Shown in pieces: positions 55,201 to 63,424 of a stretch of DNA of 64,000 bases (position 1 is the first letter of the stretch; the number at the start of each line of letters is the position of its first letter). This DNA is from Sinohyriopsis cumingii (taxonomy: Eukaryota; Mollusca; Bivalvia; Unionida; Unionidae). The stretch is from NCBI GenBank assembly GCA_028554795.2, contig CM068835.1, forward strand, positions 31,622,311 to 31,686,310, written 5' to 3'. Under the pieces are notes generated by a model. The model searched no databases and was not told the DNA's origin. It saw nothing but the letters and a program-made list of their open reading frames with translations. A program made the translations under genes and the position numbers.

Positions 55201-58200
55201 AATGGTAAAATGATTGCATTGAATAATATAAATGAACATTTTTAATGCAGGAAACCCGTTCATAAATATCACCGTCATTAAAGTGTTACACGTGAGTTGT
55301 ATAAAGGTTTAATAATATTTTAACGTTTCGCATTTATTTTTAAAATCGACATCAAGTCATTCAGGAATTTCATAATATAAACCCACTGTCTTCGCAGCTT
55401 ACCGTTTATCACTTATATTACAGCGATCCTCTTCTAGGATTTGCAATGTTTAATAAATCTCATTGTGCAGGTTTAAACAGTTTGTGAATTGCACCAAAAG
55501 ATCCATGATCTGATACAGTTTGTGAATCGTACCTAAATATCCATGATCTGATACAGTTTGTGAATCGTACCTGAAGAACCATGATCTGATACAGTTTGTG
55601 AATCGTTCCTAAATATCCATGATCTGATACAGTTTGTGAATCGTACCTGAAGATCCTTGATCTGATACAGTTTGTGAATCGTACCTAAATATCCATGATC
55701 TGATACAGTTTGTGAATCGTACCTAAATATCCATGATCTGATACAGTTTGTGAACCATACCTGAAGAACCTTAATCTGATACAGTTTGTGAATCGTACCT
55801 AAATATCCATGATCTGATACAGTTTGTTAATTGTAACTGAAGAACCATGATCTGATACAGTTTGTCAATCATACCTGAAGATCATTGATCTGATACAGTT
55901 TGTTAATTGTAACTGAAGATCCTTGATCTGATACAGTTTGTGAATCGTACCTGAAGATCCTTGGTCTGATACAGTTTGTGATTTGTTCATGAAAAACCAT
56001 GATCTGATACAGTTTGTGAATCGTACATGAAGATCCTTGATCTGACACAGTTTGTGAATTGTACCTAAAGAAACATGATCTGATACAGTTTGTGAATCGT
56101 ACCTAAAGATCCATGATCTGATAAGTTTGTGAATCGTTCCTAAATATCCATGATCTGATACAGTTTGTGAATCGTACCTGAAGATCCATGATCTGATACA
56201 GTTTGTGAATCGTACCTAAAGATCCATGATCTGATATAGTTTATGAATCGTACCTAAAGATCCGTGATCTGATACAGTTTGTGAATTGTACCTGAAGATC
56301 TATGATCTGATTCAGAGTCAGGGACTAAGACTATGCCTCTGTACATTTAAAACTTCTCCAGAAGAACAATTCTTGATTAGTCTATCAAGAACATTCCGTA
56401 TCTCGGAAATATAGCCTATATCGTTGTGTAATGTACCACAGAACTTCTACACATTGTACTACGATACGTTTTTGTCAACTCGTACCGAAACATGATCTTA
56501 ATAACCAACACAATGATCGAAGGAAGAAATAGTGATTCTGAAGTCTAAGGTATCGCAAAAAATTCAACCTCACAATACACAGCACATTTAGTACTGGCTT
56601 ACATGTCATAGGAATATGATTCTAGCGGATTCGGAGCACACCAAAGTTGTAATCATTCAGATATCATGCAATTAGTATTAATCTGCCACAGTTAATACCC
56701 ATGAACACATCTTTCGATAATGTCATCCACAAACAGGGCATATAACTTTAACACAATGAGAGCTCCGTACAGCATACTTGAATATACAATTAAGTAAAAA
56801 GAAATAAAGAGTATATATGAGTAGGACATAACGTAAATGGTGCTTTTCACATCGGCATGTCGCTCTGCAGTGTGTCGCAATGACGAAATTTTATTTTGTG
56901 CAAGATATCTATTCATAAGTTTGTCGCTCAGCAGAGTTGTCGTAGACCCAGATCAAGTACCCCAATCAAGGTTTATTTTAAGTTCTTTTCAAAAGAGGAG
57001 TACTGAGTCGTTTTCCATGATAAAAGTAGTGTTTTTATTTATTTTTGTATCCTTAAATGAAAGGTAAATAATAGTGTCTGAGACGCTTTTTGTTCATTAA
57101 TGTTTTGGTGGGGGACAAATTATGTCCTTACATTTTATAATAAAGACACAGAGGAGAGTAGAGAGCATTAATATATAGCGTTGCATGTACAGATTAAAAT
57201 TGTCAACGAAACTAGTTGCAATTAACAGACGAGATACAACACAAAATAACCCAAACGTACATATAGTGAATGAACGACAGAGACATAAACATATAACTGA
57301 CGATAGCTTACCTCAACCCATTCTGTTGATCCAAGCAAACCAACCTCTTCTCCACCCCAGGTACAAAAAACAATTGTTCTCCTAGGTCGAATATCTGCAG
57401 TAGTTTAAATATATTGATATTATGCAAAACCACAGTTTATATGTGTAAATTCTATTTCATTTTAGTGTTGATCTGTTAGCACTAAAACAAAATATCTTGA
57501 CAACTACAGTTTTACTTCACATAATTTGCATACTTTCTGTCTAAAAAAAAACAACACCAATCCACTGTGACAGAGGGATTACAGAGTTTCTCCTTACCAT
57601 ATCCAAGAATAATGTTGCAAAACTATTTATGTTTCTGCAAAGAAAACGAATATTGAATTGTCTTCAGGTATTAATTAGTTATAATACATTATTCAGAATA
57701 TGTACATTTGTAATGAATAAGTACATACAACTTGATCATTAAAATATTTGAAAATCTACATGAATGAATTTCCACGAATATATGATGGGTAATCTAATAT
57801 TTTTTCCGCAAAATTCCTCTATCAAACATGAACATCTTAACAAGATATACAAAAAAAACCACAAAAAAAAACCACATTAGACATTATTGCCATAAGGTGG
57901 CTTCAGGTTTGAGACATTTTTATAAAAATCTTCTGACATGTAAACTCTTCATAGTAAGTACACTAGAGTAATGCCATCAACAGTCTCATTACGTGTGTCT
58001 ACATATTTGAGGAGTCAGTTTCGAAATAAAGTTAAATGGTAGTGACTCGCGATACTGTTAATAAAAGCACAATGTTATAAGTGGATCTCGCGAACTACTT
58101 CCATAAAACAGGGTTGCAAGAGGAGTTTTGAATATGTTTGTCCAACTACCGGATGATTACAATTAAGTCATGTGACATTAAATATAAACATCAATATATA

Positions 58201-59780
58201 AAATGATATCATGCCACAAATGTTGAGGCAAATAGGTGTTCTACATAACCTGGTGTTTAACTGTGAATGTGCATTGATGTATCCCCAATCCAATTCTTGG
58301 ATCGAACTTGCATCAACTTTGATTAGCACAAAACTTCAATAACAACATTAAATTGTCGGATGATGACCATGTCACTAACAGTAAAGTGGTACCAATACCT
58401 ATGTTGTGCTGTTGACGGTGGGCACCTTAGCAAGACTTATCTATGTATGTATCTAGAAATTCATAGTAGTAGTAATATTCAACTTGTTGATGCAATGCTT
58501 GTGAGACAAAATTCACTTAGTGAATAATAGCCTGTATCCAGTAAAGTAAACATCTATGTACAGTTTAGGTGAGTTTCTAAAACAAGAGACCAGGCCATTC
58601 TGTCTCAAAGTTTTCAAATCACTTAACTCAGTTTTGATAATTTTTAGATTAGAACTTCTCACTTACCAAAATTCGAATCATATTAACCACAAGTTACTTA
58701 TAAATTTTGCTAATCTTCCAACTTACTGATGAATTTCATTGCCTAGGACTGTCTATGCTTTGTACGTCATTGTGTGGGTCTGAGTCTATGCTTTGTACAT
58801 CATTGTGTGGGTCTGAGTCTATGCTTTGTACGTTATTGTGTGGGTCTGAGTCTATGCTTTGTACGTCATTGTGTGGGTCTGAGTCTATGCTTTGTACGTC
58901 ATTGTGTGGGTCTGAGGCCTGTTGATGACAATAAGAAGAAGTACATGCTGTAAATAGACAAGGGCCATTATTTCAAGTGAAACAAACGTTCTAGACAGAC
59001 CCATACCACCATCATCCATAGCAGACTCTTTATGCCTATTGTACAAGAATGGTTGACAACTTGGCAGTTGCTCCTATACAAGGCTACCACAATTTGACAG
59101 TGTTGACAAGCATACTGTAAAAAACCAGCATATAAATAGCAAATAGAATAGAGATACTGACAAAACCTGTTTGTTCTGTTTGTTTACACATTGTGGATAT
59201 TCTTGATAACCAAAAAATTTAATTCAACAACATCTGAATACCAGTCTAAGTCGAGTGGGAATGGCTTTAATAATATCAGTCAGACCGAGGATCATATAAC
59301 ATATTTCTTATAAGACTAATAACAGACCAAGGTAAGTACTATTCGATAAATTTTGAGCTTACCTGCTTGCTTCATTTTTCCCATTACACGGGTAATTTCT
59401 GTTAGAGTTGCAGTCCCTGAGAGTGGATCTATTGCTCCAAACACCCAGGCATCATGATGGTTGCCTAACAACACATACCTATCTGAAAATCAATAAAAAT
59501 CATTTAAATTACTTTACATCAATTTAATCATCGAACAGGAGACAGTATATATAAGTTTCATAAAATATTTAAACCTTTCAGGACAAATAATGATCATCAA
59601 AATTAATTATTATACACGTTACCACATCAATTTCTAGTTTAATGAACAGCAATGTAAAACTGACTCTCGTTTATAAAACATTGTGTCTAATATTAAGCAT
59701 ATTTGTGTTGAGACGTTACAGCAAGGATCAAATTTGTCTTTGTCCAAACGTTAGAATAATTATCTATCTATCTATCTTGA

Positions 59781-59875
<95 letters not shown>

Positions 59876-62800
59876 ACTTGAAGCGTTAGCACAAGCACCA
59901 AGCACATATATGATCACACGTCGAGGAGTTTGAACAAGTAAGTATATTTCCAAAGGATAGTTGTTGTTGTTGTTGTCGGGTTTAACGCGATTTTTCAGCA
60001 CACGATGGGCTAAGCATGGCGGCCAGTATATATGGTGGAGGAAGAACCCGGGAAAACCCCGGGGAGAACCACCGACCCACAAGAAGCTACTGGCAAGCTT
60101 TCCCCAGAGGTTGGAACAAGTTTCAAGTATGTAGATGTCCAGATGTCGTTGTCTTACCATTACATGTAGCAGGTCCTGTGTCGATGTGCGGACGAGACGT
60201 TGTCTTACCATTACAAGTAGCAGGTCCTGTGCCGATATGCAGACGTTGTCTTACCATTACATGTAGCAGGTCCTGTCTCGATGTGCAGACGTTGTCTTAC
60301 AATTACACGTAGCAGGTCCTCCAATTGGTATCATTGTGGTCTTACCATTACATGTAGTAGGTCCTGTATCGATGTTCAGACATTGTCTTACAATTACACG
60401 TAGCAGGCCATTCTATTGGTATCAGTGTGATCTTACCATTACATGTAGCAGGTCCTGTGTCGATGTGCAGACGTTGTCTTACCATTTTATGTAGCAGGTC
60501 CTCCTACTGGTATTAGTGTTGTCTTGCCATTACATGTAGCAGATCATGTATCTATGTGCAGACGTTGTCTTACCATTGTATGTAGCAGGTCTTCCTGTTG
60601 GTATTAGTGTGGTCTTGCCATTATATATAGCTGGTCCTGCATCGACGTGCAGACGTGGTCTTACCATTACATGTAACAGGTCCTCATTTTTGGTGTTGGT
60701 GTCTGATGTGTCGATGTGCAGACGTTGTCTTACCATTGCATGTAGCAGGTCCTCCTATTGGTGTTGGTGGATGTTGTGTGTTCATGTGTATGCGTGTGTG
60801 TGTGTTTCAACTCTTTCAAAGTGAACTATTTAATGATTATGCTCATTGTCAAAAGTATAAACATATGAATCTTTTGCTACATATGAATATATCGTACAGA
60901 AACATAAAATGGTGAATTATTCTGAAATACCTGGTTCAACATTCCCAGTTATAATTCCAATAACATTTTCCACCGTTACCATTGTGAGGTAATTGTTCAC
61001 CGTCAATTTTACCTTCCTGAAATACACATGACACCAAGATACAAGAAATACTTATATGGCATTCTAGAAACCAAGGCATTCTAAATGAGACTAAGGATCG
61101 CACATATGTTTATTTATGCAATAACAACAGAAACAACGGACATGTACTATAACGGAGCACAGATATAAATGAAAATGTTGTATAATTACATGGACTCCAC
61201 AGTCCCTATGATGCAGATTAAGGATAATTTTCTATGTGTAACATGGTTTGTATCTTAATTAAAGAGAAGATGGTTATAATTACATGGAATCCCCAGTCTA
61301 TATGATGCAACTGAAGTGCAATCTCCTTAGTCAAACAAAGTTTGTATCTTAATAAGCATATGTCACGAAAAAACGAAATTAAAACATTTGACATCGTTAT
61401 TCTTACCAAACCTTTTACTTAATTTTGTTTTCGATGTTGTGCAATTTTGCAAGGGATTTTGTATAATAATAATAATAATAATATCCTTTATTTATCAACT
61501 GTAAAATAATTAGCTAAAGGTGAAATTATATTACTGACCTTCAACTACAACAAATATACATGTTGCGAAAAGGTTATTAACATTTCCCGCATGACAAAAT
61601 ACAAATATAACAAACATGAACACAAACTGAACCAAGTTTACATAACTTTACCGCAAACACATAGAACAGCTGCAATGCATACATGCTATTCTGTGCGAAA
61701 ATCAGGATTCCTCGTGAAAATATTATAAAGGTATAATTAATTACAAGTAGTAACGTCATGTATTTGTTTGATATCATAACGCAAACCGTTCCATATGACT
61801 ATACTAGCATAAGCAAATGATTGTTTTCATACTAAAGTATACTTTCAACATACATAAGTCATTGTTTTCATTCGAGCGTGCACTCCTTGTGTTAATATTG
61901 CTTACACATTTAAATCATTAAGGTGCACAGGATCTAAATTATTTCAGATCTTTACAGAAAGAAGATCTTTTCTAAAAATCAGTATAATCCATCAGCAGCA
62001 TCCATCTAAGGGGATTAAGTAGAATTGATGTAGATGTTAGAATATTTTCAAGATTTACAATAACTCATTTCTAAAATTATATAATCTCTGTGTGAAAGAC
62101 GTACGGTATTCTCCCCACACATTGCAATAGTAGATACAATATAAAACAACAACAACATTATACAGTATGTACAAATGATCTGACATAAACTTGTTTTCAT
62201 AGTTTATTTTCTTTAACGTACACTTATACAAATGTTCCAAAGTGGCGTGAGCAGCATGAAGTAGCATCATTAGAGATACCGAAGTGTATGGCACATTTTA
62301 AAGTTTCTGTTGTACCATTTCCTTCAAATCACAATTTTCTACACTTGATTGCCCACTTTGCTCAGCAGGTGAGCATTAAAAGAGTGTTATGCACATTGAA
62401 GCTACATAACAAAAGCTTTCCCCAATATAGACTGTTACCCATTTCGGTTTGCAATCAATACTCCTAAATGGCCGATATCTCCATCATTTTCCAACATGTT
62501 TATGATCGTTCATATTTAAAATCATTGCTAATCAGCCTTATTACTATATTTAACAAATGTTCTTTTACTAAAGAAATGTACCTGTTCGTCGCAGAGTGTA
62601 AAAAGCATTTGTCTATTATTATGTTCAATCGGTTGTGCATAAAGATGAGAAAGTCAGTCCAAGAAAAAGATATTCTATTACAAGAAACGAAAACTGATCA
62701 TTAACATACATATTTATGCAATCAAATCTACTAATGCGTCTTAGTTTAATCCATTACTTCTATTTTCTTTATAGTACTGGCTTAATCGTTACGGTAAATC

Positions 62801-63380
62801 GTAATATGTCATATGATTCCTATGTCTGCAAAAGTAACATTTTCTTTTAAAGAAGCATTAGTGCTTACTTCTACAACAACTTTTGTTAGATATTATAGGG
62901 ATATAGGGAACGGAGACCAAGTGTAGAAAATATAATGATAGCGTGGGGCATAAAAAGTAATATTTTCCAAAGTGGAGCCTTATTATTTTTTAAAGTTTGG
63001 GATGATAGGTTTGAGACTTCACATATATGTGCATGTATGATGGATTATGTTTGAAACTGATCTATTTCGTAATCTTAAATTTTGCTTTTACTGATCCGAA
63101 TGACATGCTGAAATATATCAATGTGAGAATCTTTCAATTATTCCAAACAAACACACTACTGGACACACTAATGTATCAAAGTTGTAAGGAAATAGAATAC
63201 TAATTTATTAAGTCTGACCATTAGATTACATGGAAGGTTCAAGTGTACACTGCTAAGTGAAAAGTAGCTTAGCTATATTCAAGAAATTACCTGTTTACAT
63301 CGACGAATCCAGGACCGATTCTGTACGTAATATTAAGTTTTCCTTTCCAGTCATCTGGGGCTGGTGGACCACCCAGTTCT
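22644..63380 (-). CDS. Glutamate carboxypeptidase II / NAALADase-family M28B metallopeptidase, 3' twelve coding exons
   Basis: Family members are type II membrane ectopeptidases with a two-zinc M28 domain and a C-terminal TfR-type dimerisation domain. The join of 63291-63380, 60931-61016, 59363-59482, 57312-57394, 51989-52120, 45665-45753, 43872-43965, 37298-37428, 36769-36893, 32387-32468, 23577-23669 and 22644-22830 gives 436 codons without a stop, and every intron is GT-AG with matching phase. Visible landmarks are GNHHDAW and GAIDPLSG (zinc ligands His377 and Asp387 in human GCPII numbering), [14 protein letters not shown] (catalytic Glu424 and ligand Glu425), YLNVD (Asp453) and [11 protein letters not shown] (Tyr552 and ligand His553). 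Four N-x-T sequons fit an extracellular domain. The GCPII arginine patch (463, 534, 536) and Lys699 are replaced by Val, Asp, Trp and Ser, so acidic-substrate specificity is doubtful; an NAALADL1-like aminopeptidase role is the main alternative. The N-terminal half (cytoplasmic tail, TM segment, first exons) lies beyond 64000. Family is near certain; orthology to a particular paralogue is not. Confidence 0.95.
22831..23576 (-). other. Last intron of the NAALADase-like gene
   Basis: A 746-base intron with GT-AG ends. No mobile element or tandem repeat was recognised in it. Confidence 0.85.
23577..23669 (-). CDS. NAALADase-like gene, exon k
   Basis: Ninety-three bases encoding [20 protein letters not shown] and then [10 protein letters not shown]. 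The match to the family signature [20 protein letters not shown] is close. Acceptor ttccag, donor gtaggt. Confidence 0.96.
24400..27600 (-). mobile_element. DIRS-like (tyrosine-recombinase) retroelement fossil A, in the intron between exons j and k
   Basis: Read on the minus strand. Around 26150-25800 there is RNase H-type text with [14 protein letters not shown], then [18 protein letters not shown] and [10 protein letters not shown], a pattern typical of DIRS/Ngaro elements. At 25458-25679 a core-binding segment of a tyrosine recombinase is visible ([20 protein letters not shown] then [16 protein letters not shown]). The RT part should lie upstream (26.4-27.6 kb) but is too decayed to call with confidence. 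Ends are approximate and no terminal repeats were seen. Broken, with many breaks; old. Confidence 0.72.
27601..28279. other. Intron DNA, nothing recognised
   Basis: Unique-looking AT-rich intron sequence. A C-run lies at 27957-27969 and a short inverted motif with TCGATATATCGA at about 27670-27685. Confidence 0.4.
28280..29690 (+). other. Unassigned block with coding-like and LTR-like features
   Basis: The plus strand is open for 149 codons from 28347 to 28796, crossing a (GT)n run at 28483-28518, and ends before a donor-like GAGGTATGTGAG. Further on come short direct repeats (GAGTGATCGGAG near 29165-29200; GCTTGATTGACC twice near 29350-29390) and a polyadenylation-like AATAAA at 29561. It may be a non-autonomous or LTR-type repeat lying in the intron; I do not recognise the family. 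Confidence 0.3.
29691..30545. other. Intron DNA, nothing recognised
   Basis: AT-rich intron sequence between the unassigned block and the (GT)n run next to the first SINE. No repeat or exon seen. Confidence 0.4.
30546..30588. repeat. (GT)n microsatellite
   Basis: About 21 GT units directly against the 3' tail of the SINE that follows (the SINE reads on the minus strand), so it may have grown from that tail. Confidence 0.95.
30588..30893 (-). mobile_element. tRNA-derived SINE, copy 1
   Basis: Read on the minus strand. It starts with a tRNA-like head having an A box (TGGCCTAGTGGTTAGAGC) at about 30865-30885 and a B box (GGTTCGATCCC) at about 30830-30840, then a body of roughly 220 bases ending in AAATCCAAATC. 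The same body occurs at 34.1-34.4 kb in the same orientation. Pol III-type internal promoter; non-autonomous. Confidence 0.9.
30894..32386. other. Intron DNA with weak minus-strand coding-like remnants
   Basis: Two minus-strand stretches at 31242-31457 and 31568-31870 are open for 71 and 100 codons and read like protein (for example [36 protein letters not shown]). They are in different frames and match no family I know. They may be remains of a mobile element or chance. Confidence 0.25.
32387..32468 (-). CDS. NAALADase-like gene, exon j
   Basis: Eighty-two bases encoding [20 protein letters not shown] followed by QNIDQN. It aligns with the GCPII helix containing [20 protein letters not shown]. 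It carries an N-L-T sequon. The acceptor is ttccag; the donor is gtaagt after the first two bases of an Asp codon. Confidence 0.92.
32880..33775. repeat. Minisatellite, 28-bp unit with internal (TA)n expansions
   Basis: About 25 copies of a unit built on CAAGTCTTGATGATGTAGG plus a short TATATATA spacer. In two places, 33057-33114 and 33189-33264, the TA spacer itself has grown into long runs. Later copies diverge (GCAGGCAGATATA variants near 33440-33520). Confidence 0.95.
34112..34419 (-). mobile_element. tRNA-derived SINE, copy 2
   Basis: Same family and orientation as the copy at 30.6-30.9 kb. The head reads TGGCCTAGTGGTTAGAGCAT with B box GGTTCGATCTCC. Its anticodon-arm region keeps a pairable GCCTCGGACGCGGGAGG pattern, while the other copy has CpG-decay-like changes there, so this copy looks younger or closer to the source. 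Confidence 0.9.
34420..35237. other. Intron DNA, nothing recognised
   Basis: Contains a short direct duplication, AGCCCGTGTAGCAAGTGTAA, at about 34467 and 34498. No exon or mobile element seen. Confidence 0.4.
35238..35318. repeat. Two-copy tandem duplication, 43-bp unit
   Basis: Two almost perfect copies carrying CCCTTGCCTGTCCATTCCGT then TTAGTGGACAATTCCGTGA. Near identity indicates a recent event. Confidence 0.9.
35420..35480. repeat. (CATA)n microsatellite
   Basis: About 15 CATA units, nearly perfect. Confidence 0.95.
35900..36330 (+). other. Plus-strand coding-like remnant in intron, unassigned
   Basis: Open from 35928 to 36218 (96 codons) with Asn-rich text such as [16 protein letters not shown] and [15 protein letters not shown]. 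Similar wording ([14 protein letters not shown]) reappears just downstream in another frame, hinting at repeats of a coiled-coil-like protein. No family recognised; it could be chance in AT-rich DNA. Confidence 0.2.
36769..36893 (-). CDS. NAALADase-like gene, exon i
   Basis: One hundred and twenty-five bases encoding [19 protein letters not shown], then [20 protein letters not shown]. It aligns with [20 protein letters not shown] of GCPII, the start of the helical TfR-type dimerisation domain. It lies only 404 bases from the preceding exon, the shortest intron of this gene. Acceptor tttcag, donor gtaagc. Confidence 0.94.
37162..37244. repeat. (TA)n microsatellite in the 404-bp intron between exons h and i
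   Basis: About 41 TA units, 53 bases downstream of exon h in the direction of transcription. Long enough to form a hairpin in the pre-mRNA. Confidence 0.97.
37298..37428 (-). CDS. NAALADase-like gene, exon h (zinc ligand His)
   Basis: One hundred and thirty-one bases beginning [20 protein letters not shown], with a second part [26 protein letters not shown] contains the last zinc ligand (human His553) and the neighbouring Tyr552. An N-Y-T sequon is present. Acceptor tttcag, donor gtaagt; the exon ends two bases into the Trp codon completed by the next exon. Confidence 0.96.
37429..40780. other. Intron DNA between exons g and h, part without repeats
   Basis: About 3.3 kb of AT-rich sequence. 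A donor-like site near 38440 and several short open frames show no homology to the host protein. No mobile element recognised. Confidence 0.4.
40781..41755. repeat. Minisatellite, 56-bp unit, about 17 copies
   Basis: Units read CTTCATGACTAATGATTTGA, then TTTGTGAATACCTTAAGGCC, then TGATTTGTTCAGACAG. Two variants of the last part (TTTGTTCAGAC and TTTTTACAGAC) alternate irregularly, and a sub-variant with ATCTGTAAATACC recurs, indicating block-wise amplification of neighbouring units. Confidence 0.96.
41929..42490. repeat. Minisatellite, 34-bp unit, about 16 copies
   Basis: Units read TTTCATGACTATGTGGCTTG then GGTTGTTCATACAC. The part TTGTTCATACAGTTTCATGA is close to TTGTTCAGACAGCTTCATGA of the 56-bp array 180 bases away, so the two arrays share an ancestral core. 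Confidence 0.96.
42491..43871. other. Intron DNA between the 34-bp array and exon g
   Basis: No mobile element recognised. A donor-like GTAAGTAG with short upstream text at about 43283-43320 was considered as an exon and rejected, because exon h supplies the expected protein segment. Confidence 0.5.
43872..43965 (-). CDS. NAALADase-like gene, exon g (specificity loop)
   Basis: Ninety-four bases encoding [19 protein letters not shown] followed by [17 protein letters not shown] matches GSGND of GCPII. The loop that carries Arg534 and Arg536 in GCPII reads S-I-D-M-W-Y here, so both arginines are absent and Asn519 is Ser. Acceptor tgcag next to an (AAT)n tract; donor gtaagt. Confidence 0.95.
43965..43986. 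repeat. (AAT)n tract at the acceptor of exon g
   Basis: A short AAT run lies immediately upstream of exon g; on the transcript it forms a U-rich tract before the acceptor (ATTATTATTGCAG) and probably serves as its polypyrimidine stretch. Confidence 0.8.
44290..44350. repeat. Trinucleotide-rich tract (TAG/TGG)
   Basis: Imperfect GTAGTAGCAGCAGTAGTGGT-type repeats. Confidence 0.8.
44690..45275. repeat. Minisatellite, 45-bp unit, about 13 copies, open on the plus strand
   Basis: Units like CTATTTTGTGATTTTATACA then CTACTACGACACAGACCTTTACACC. Since 45 is a multiple of three, the plus strand stays open through the whole array and beyond (44662-45450, 262 codons), giving a 15-residue protein repeat with the pattern [15 protein letters not shown]. 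Unit differences change residues freely (His/Gln/Arg/Asn, Ile/Leu, Tyr/Asn), which argues against selection on a protein. It lies in an intron, antisense to the host gene. Confidence 0.93.
45665..45753 (-). CDS. NAALADase-like gene, exon f
   Basis: Eighty-nine bases encoding [20 protein letters not shown] and then SPGDGTGEP. This aligns with the GCPII stretch SLYESWTKKSPSPEFSGMP. It carries an N-K-T sequon. The acceptor (cgtaaaag) has a weaker pyrimidine tract than the others; the donor is gtaaat. Confidence 0.92.
46400..51290 (-). pseudogene. Unrecognised decayed coding block, about 4.9 kb, minus strand
   Basis: Lies in the intron between exons e and f. Many minus-strand stretches read like real protein: [117 protein letters not shown]. 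Several open stretches (near 48290-48490, 48650-48920, 49370-49620 and 49860-50060) share a single reading frame over nearly 1.8 kb. CpG and GC look higher than in the flanking intron. No motif of a known transposase, RT or host protein was seen. It might be the remains of a large viral or virus-like gene, or of an unknown mobile element. Broken, with many breaks; old. Confidence 0.5.
51989..52120 (-). CDS. NAALADase-like gene, exon e (zinc ligand Asp)
   Basis: One hundred and thirty-two bases, phase 0 at both ends, 44 codons beginning [20 protein letters not shown] and ending DPLYQAAKI. The Asp of YLNVD matches zinc ligand Asp453 of GCPII. The GCPII arginine-patch residue Arg463 falls on Val here. 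Acceptor acatag, donor gtgagt. Confidence 0.95.
52222..52737. repeat. Minisatellite, 53-bp unit, about 9-10 copies
   Basis: Units read GCAACGCTTATTCTTATATG, then TAATATTGTACAGTGCT, then CTTACAGACTTTGTAA, with small length variants. It begins about 100 bases upstream of exon e. Confidence 0.95.
52780..54680 (-). mobile_element. DIRS-like retroelement fossil B, in the intron between exons d and e
   Basis: Related to the copy at 24.4-27.6 kb. Both share CAGATGATCCCAC followed by a CATCCACTGTC/CTTCCACTGTC block and a GGTCTGGGACTG-like box, at about 25955-26010 and 53438-53500. Both also carry a related GAAGCTTGTTTAAGGC box, at 27160 and 54262. Minus-strand text such as [18 protein letters not shown] fits the start of the recombinase domain. 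Shorter than copy A. Broken; old. Confidence 0.62.
54681..55482. other. Intron DNA, nothing recognised
   Basis: AT-rich DNA between the DIRS-like fossil and the 38-bp array. Two overlapping plus-strand open stretches near 54978-55198 show no homology. Confidence 0.4.
55483..56312. repeat. Minisatellite, 38-bp unit, about 22 copies
   Basis: Units like GATCTGATACAGTTTGTGAA then TCGTACCTAAATATCCAT, with an alternative second half (CTGAAGATCCTT). One copy lacks two bases of the core. Confidence 0.96.
56313..57311. other. Intron DNA, nothing recognised
   Basis: Between the 38-bp array and exon d; no repeat, exon or mobile element recognised on either strand. Confidence 0.4.
57312..57394 (-). CDS. 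NAALADase-like gene, exon d (catalytic Glu pair)
   Basis: Eighty-three bases encoding [18 protein letters not shown] and then LLGSTEWVE. The adjacent Glu residues match human Glu424 (general base) and Glu425 (zinc ligand). The first two bases complete an Asp codon with the last base of the preceding exon. Acceptor ctgcag, donor gtaagc. Confidence 0.97.
57395..58744. other. Intron DNA between exons c and d, nothing recognised
   Basis: AT-rich unique-looking sequence with short A-runs at 57543-57551 and 57850-57872. Confidence 0.4.
58745..58920. repeat. Minisatellite, 33-bp unit, 5 copies
   Basis: Near-identical units, TCTATGCTTTGTACGTCATT then GTGTGGGTCTGAG. The unit is a multiple of three, so a short plus-strand frame stays open through it; I do not regard it as a gene. 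Confidence 0.95.
59363..59482 (-). CDS. NAALADase-like gene, exon c (zinc ligands His and Asp)
   Basis: One hundred and twenty bases encoding [19 protein letters not shown] followed by [20 protein letters not shown]. It holds the first His and the bridging Asp of the two-zinc site (human His377 and Asp387). The family's GGHRDSW is GNHHDAW here; both metal ligands are intact. Acceptor tttcag, donor gtaagc. Confidence 0.97.
59784..59874. repeat. (TA)n followed by (GA)n microsatellite
   Basis: About 39 TA units followed by GAGAGAGAGA; a compound microsatellite about 300 bases upstream of exon c. Confidence 0.97.
59960..60118. mobile_element. Fragment of a dispersed repeat related to the SINE tail
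   Basis: After a (GTT)n run, GGGTTTAACGCGATTTTTCA resembles the AACGTAGCTTTAACAATTTT part of the two SINEs in this window, followed by GAAGAACCCGGGAAAACCCC, a GC-rich box of dispersed-repeat appearance. Fragmentary; family uncertain. Confidence 0.4.
60120..60775. repeat. Minisatellite, irregular unit near 80 bp (with shorter sub-units)
   Basis: Repeated blocks GACGTTGTCTTACCATTACA then TGTAGCAGGTCCT, joined by either CCTATTGGTATTAGTGT or GTGTCGATGTGCA. The two linkers alternate, giving a higher-order pattern. Short open frames through it on both strands are artefacts. Confidence 0.93.
60931..61016 (-). CDS. NAALADase-like gene, exon b
   Basis: Eighty-six bases encoding [20 protein letters not shown] and then IITGNVEP. 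This aligns with the GCPII strand pair containing NVIGTLRGAVEP, which enters the peptidase domain. Acceptor tttcag, donor gtattt; it leaves in phase 1 and the split codon gives the Asp of EPDRYV. Confidence 0.95.
61017..63290. other. Intron DNA between exons a and b, nothing recognised
   Basis: About 2.3 kb with an (AAT)n run at 61465-61482 and no larger repeat. A two-copy similarity (TTACATGGA, then CCACAGTC or CCCCAGTC, then TATGATGCA) occurs near 61188 and 61278. Confidence 0.4.
63291..63380 (-). CDS. NAALADase-like gene, exon a (first in window)
   Basis: Ninety bases, flanked by an acceptor (ttcag) and the donor gtaatt. It encodes [11 protein letters not shown] then [11 protein letters not shown], matching the GCPII segment with MGGSAPPDSSW and YNVGPGF just before the peptidase core. 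It enters with one base left from an upstream exon outside the window and leaves in phase 2. It carries an N-I-T sequon. Confidence 0.93.
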
Positions 63381-63424
63381 CTGAAATGTATAATGATACT
63401 TACCAAGCGTAAGCAAGAATAACA

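Noticed and set aside
55483-56312. Regular short repeats that superficially resemble a CRISPR array (also the 47-bp and 56-bp arrays)
   Set aside because: Contiguous minisatellite units without unique spacers in a eukaryotic intron.
58707-58925. 72-codon repeat ORF with [11 protein letters not shown] units
   Set aside because: A 33-bp minisatellite whose unit is divisible by three; five copies, intronic, no flanking coding signal.
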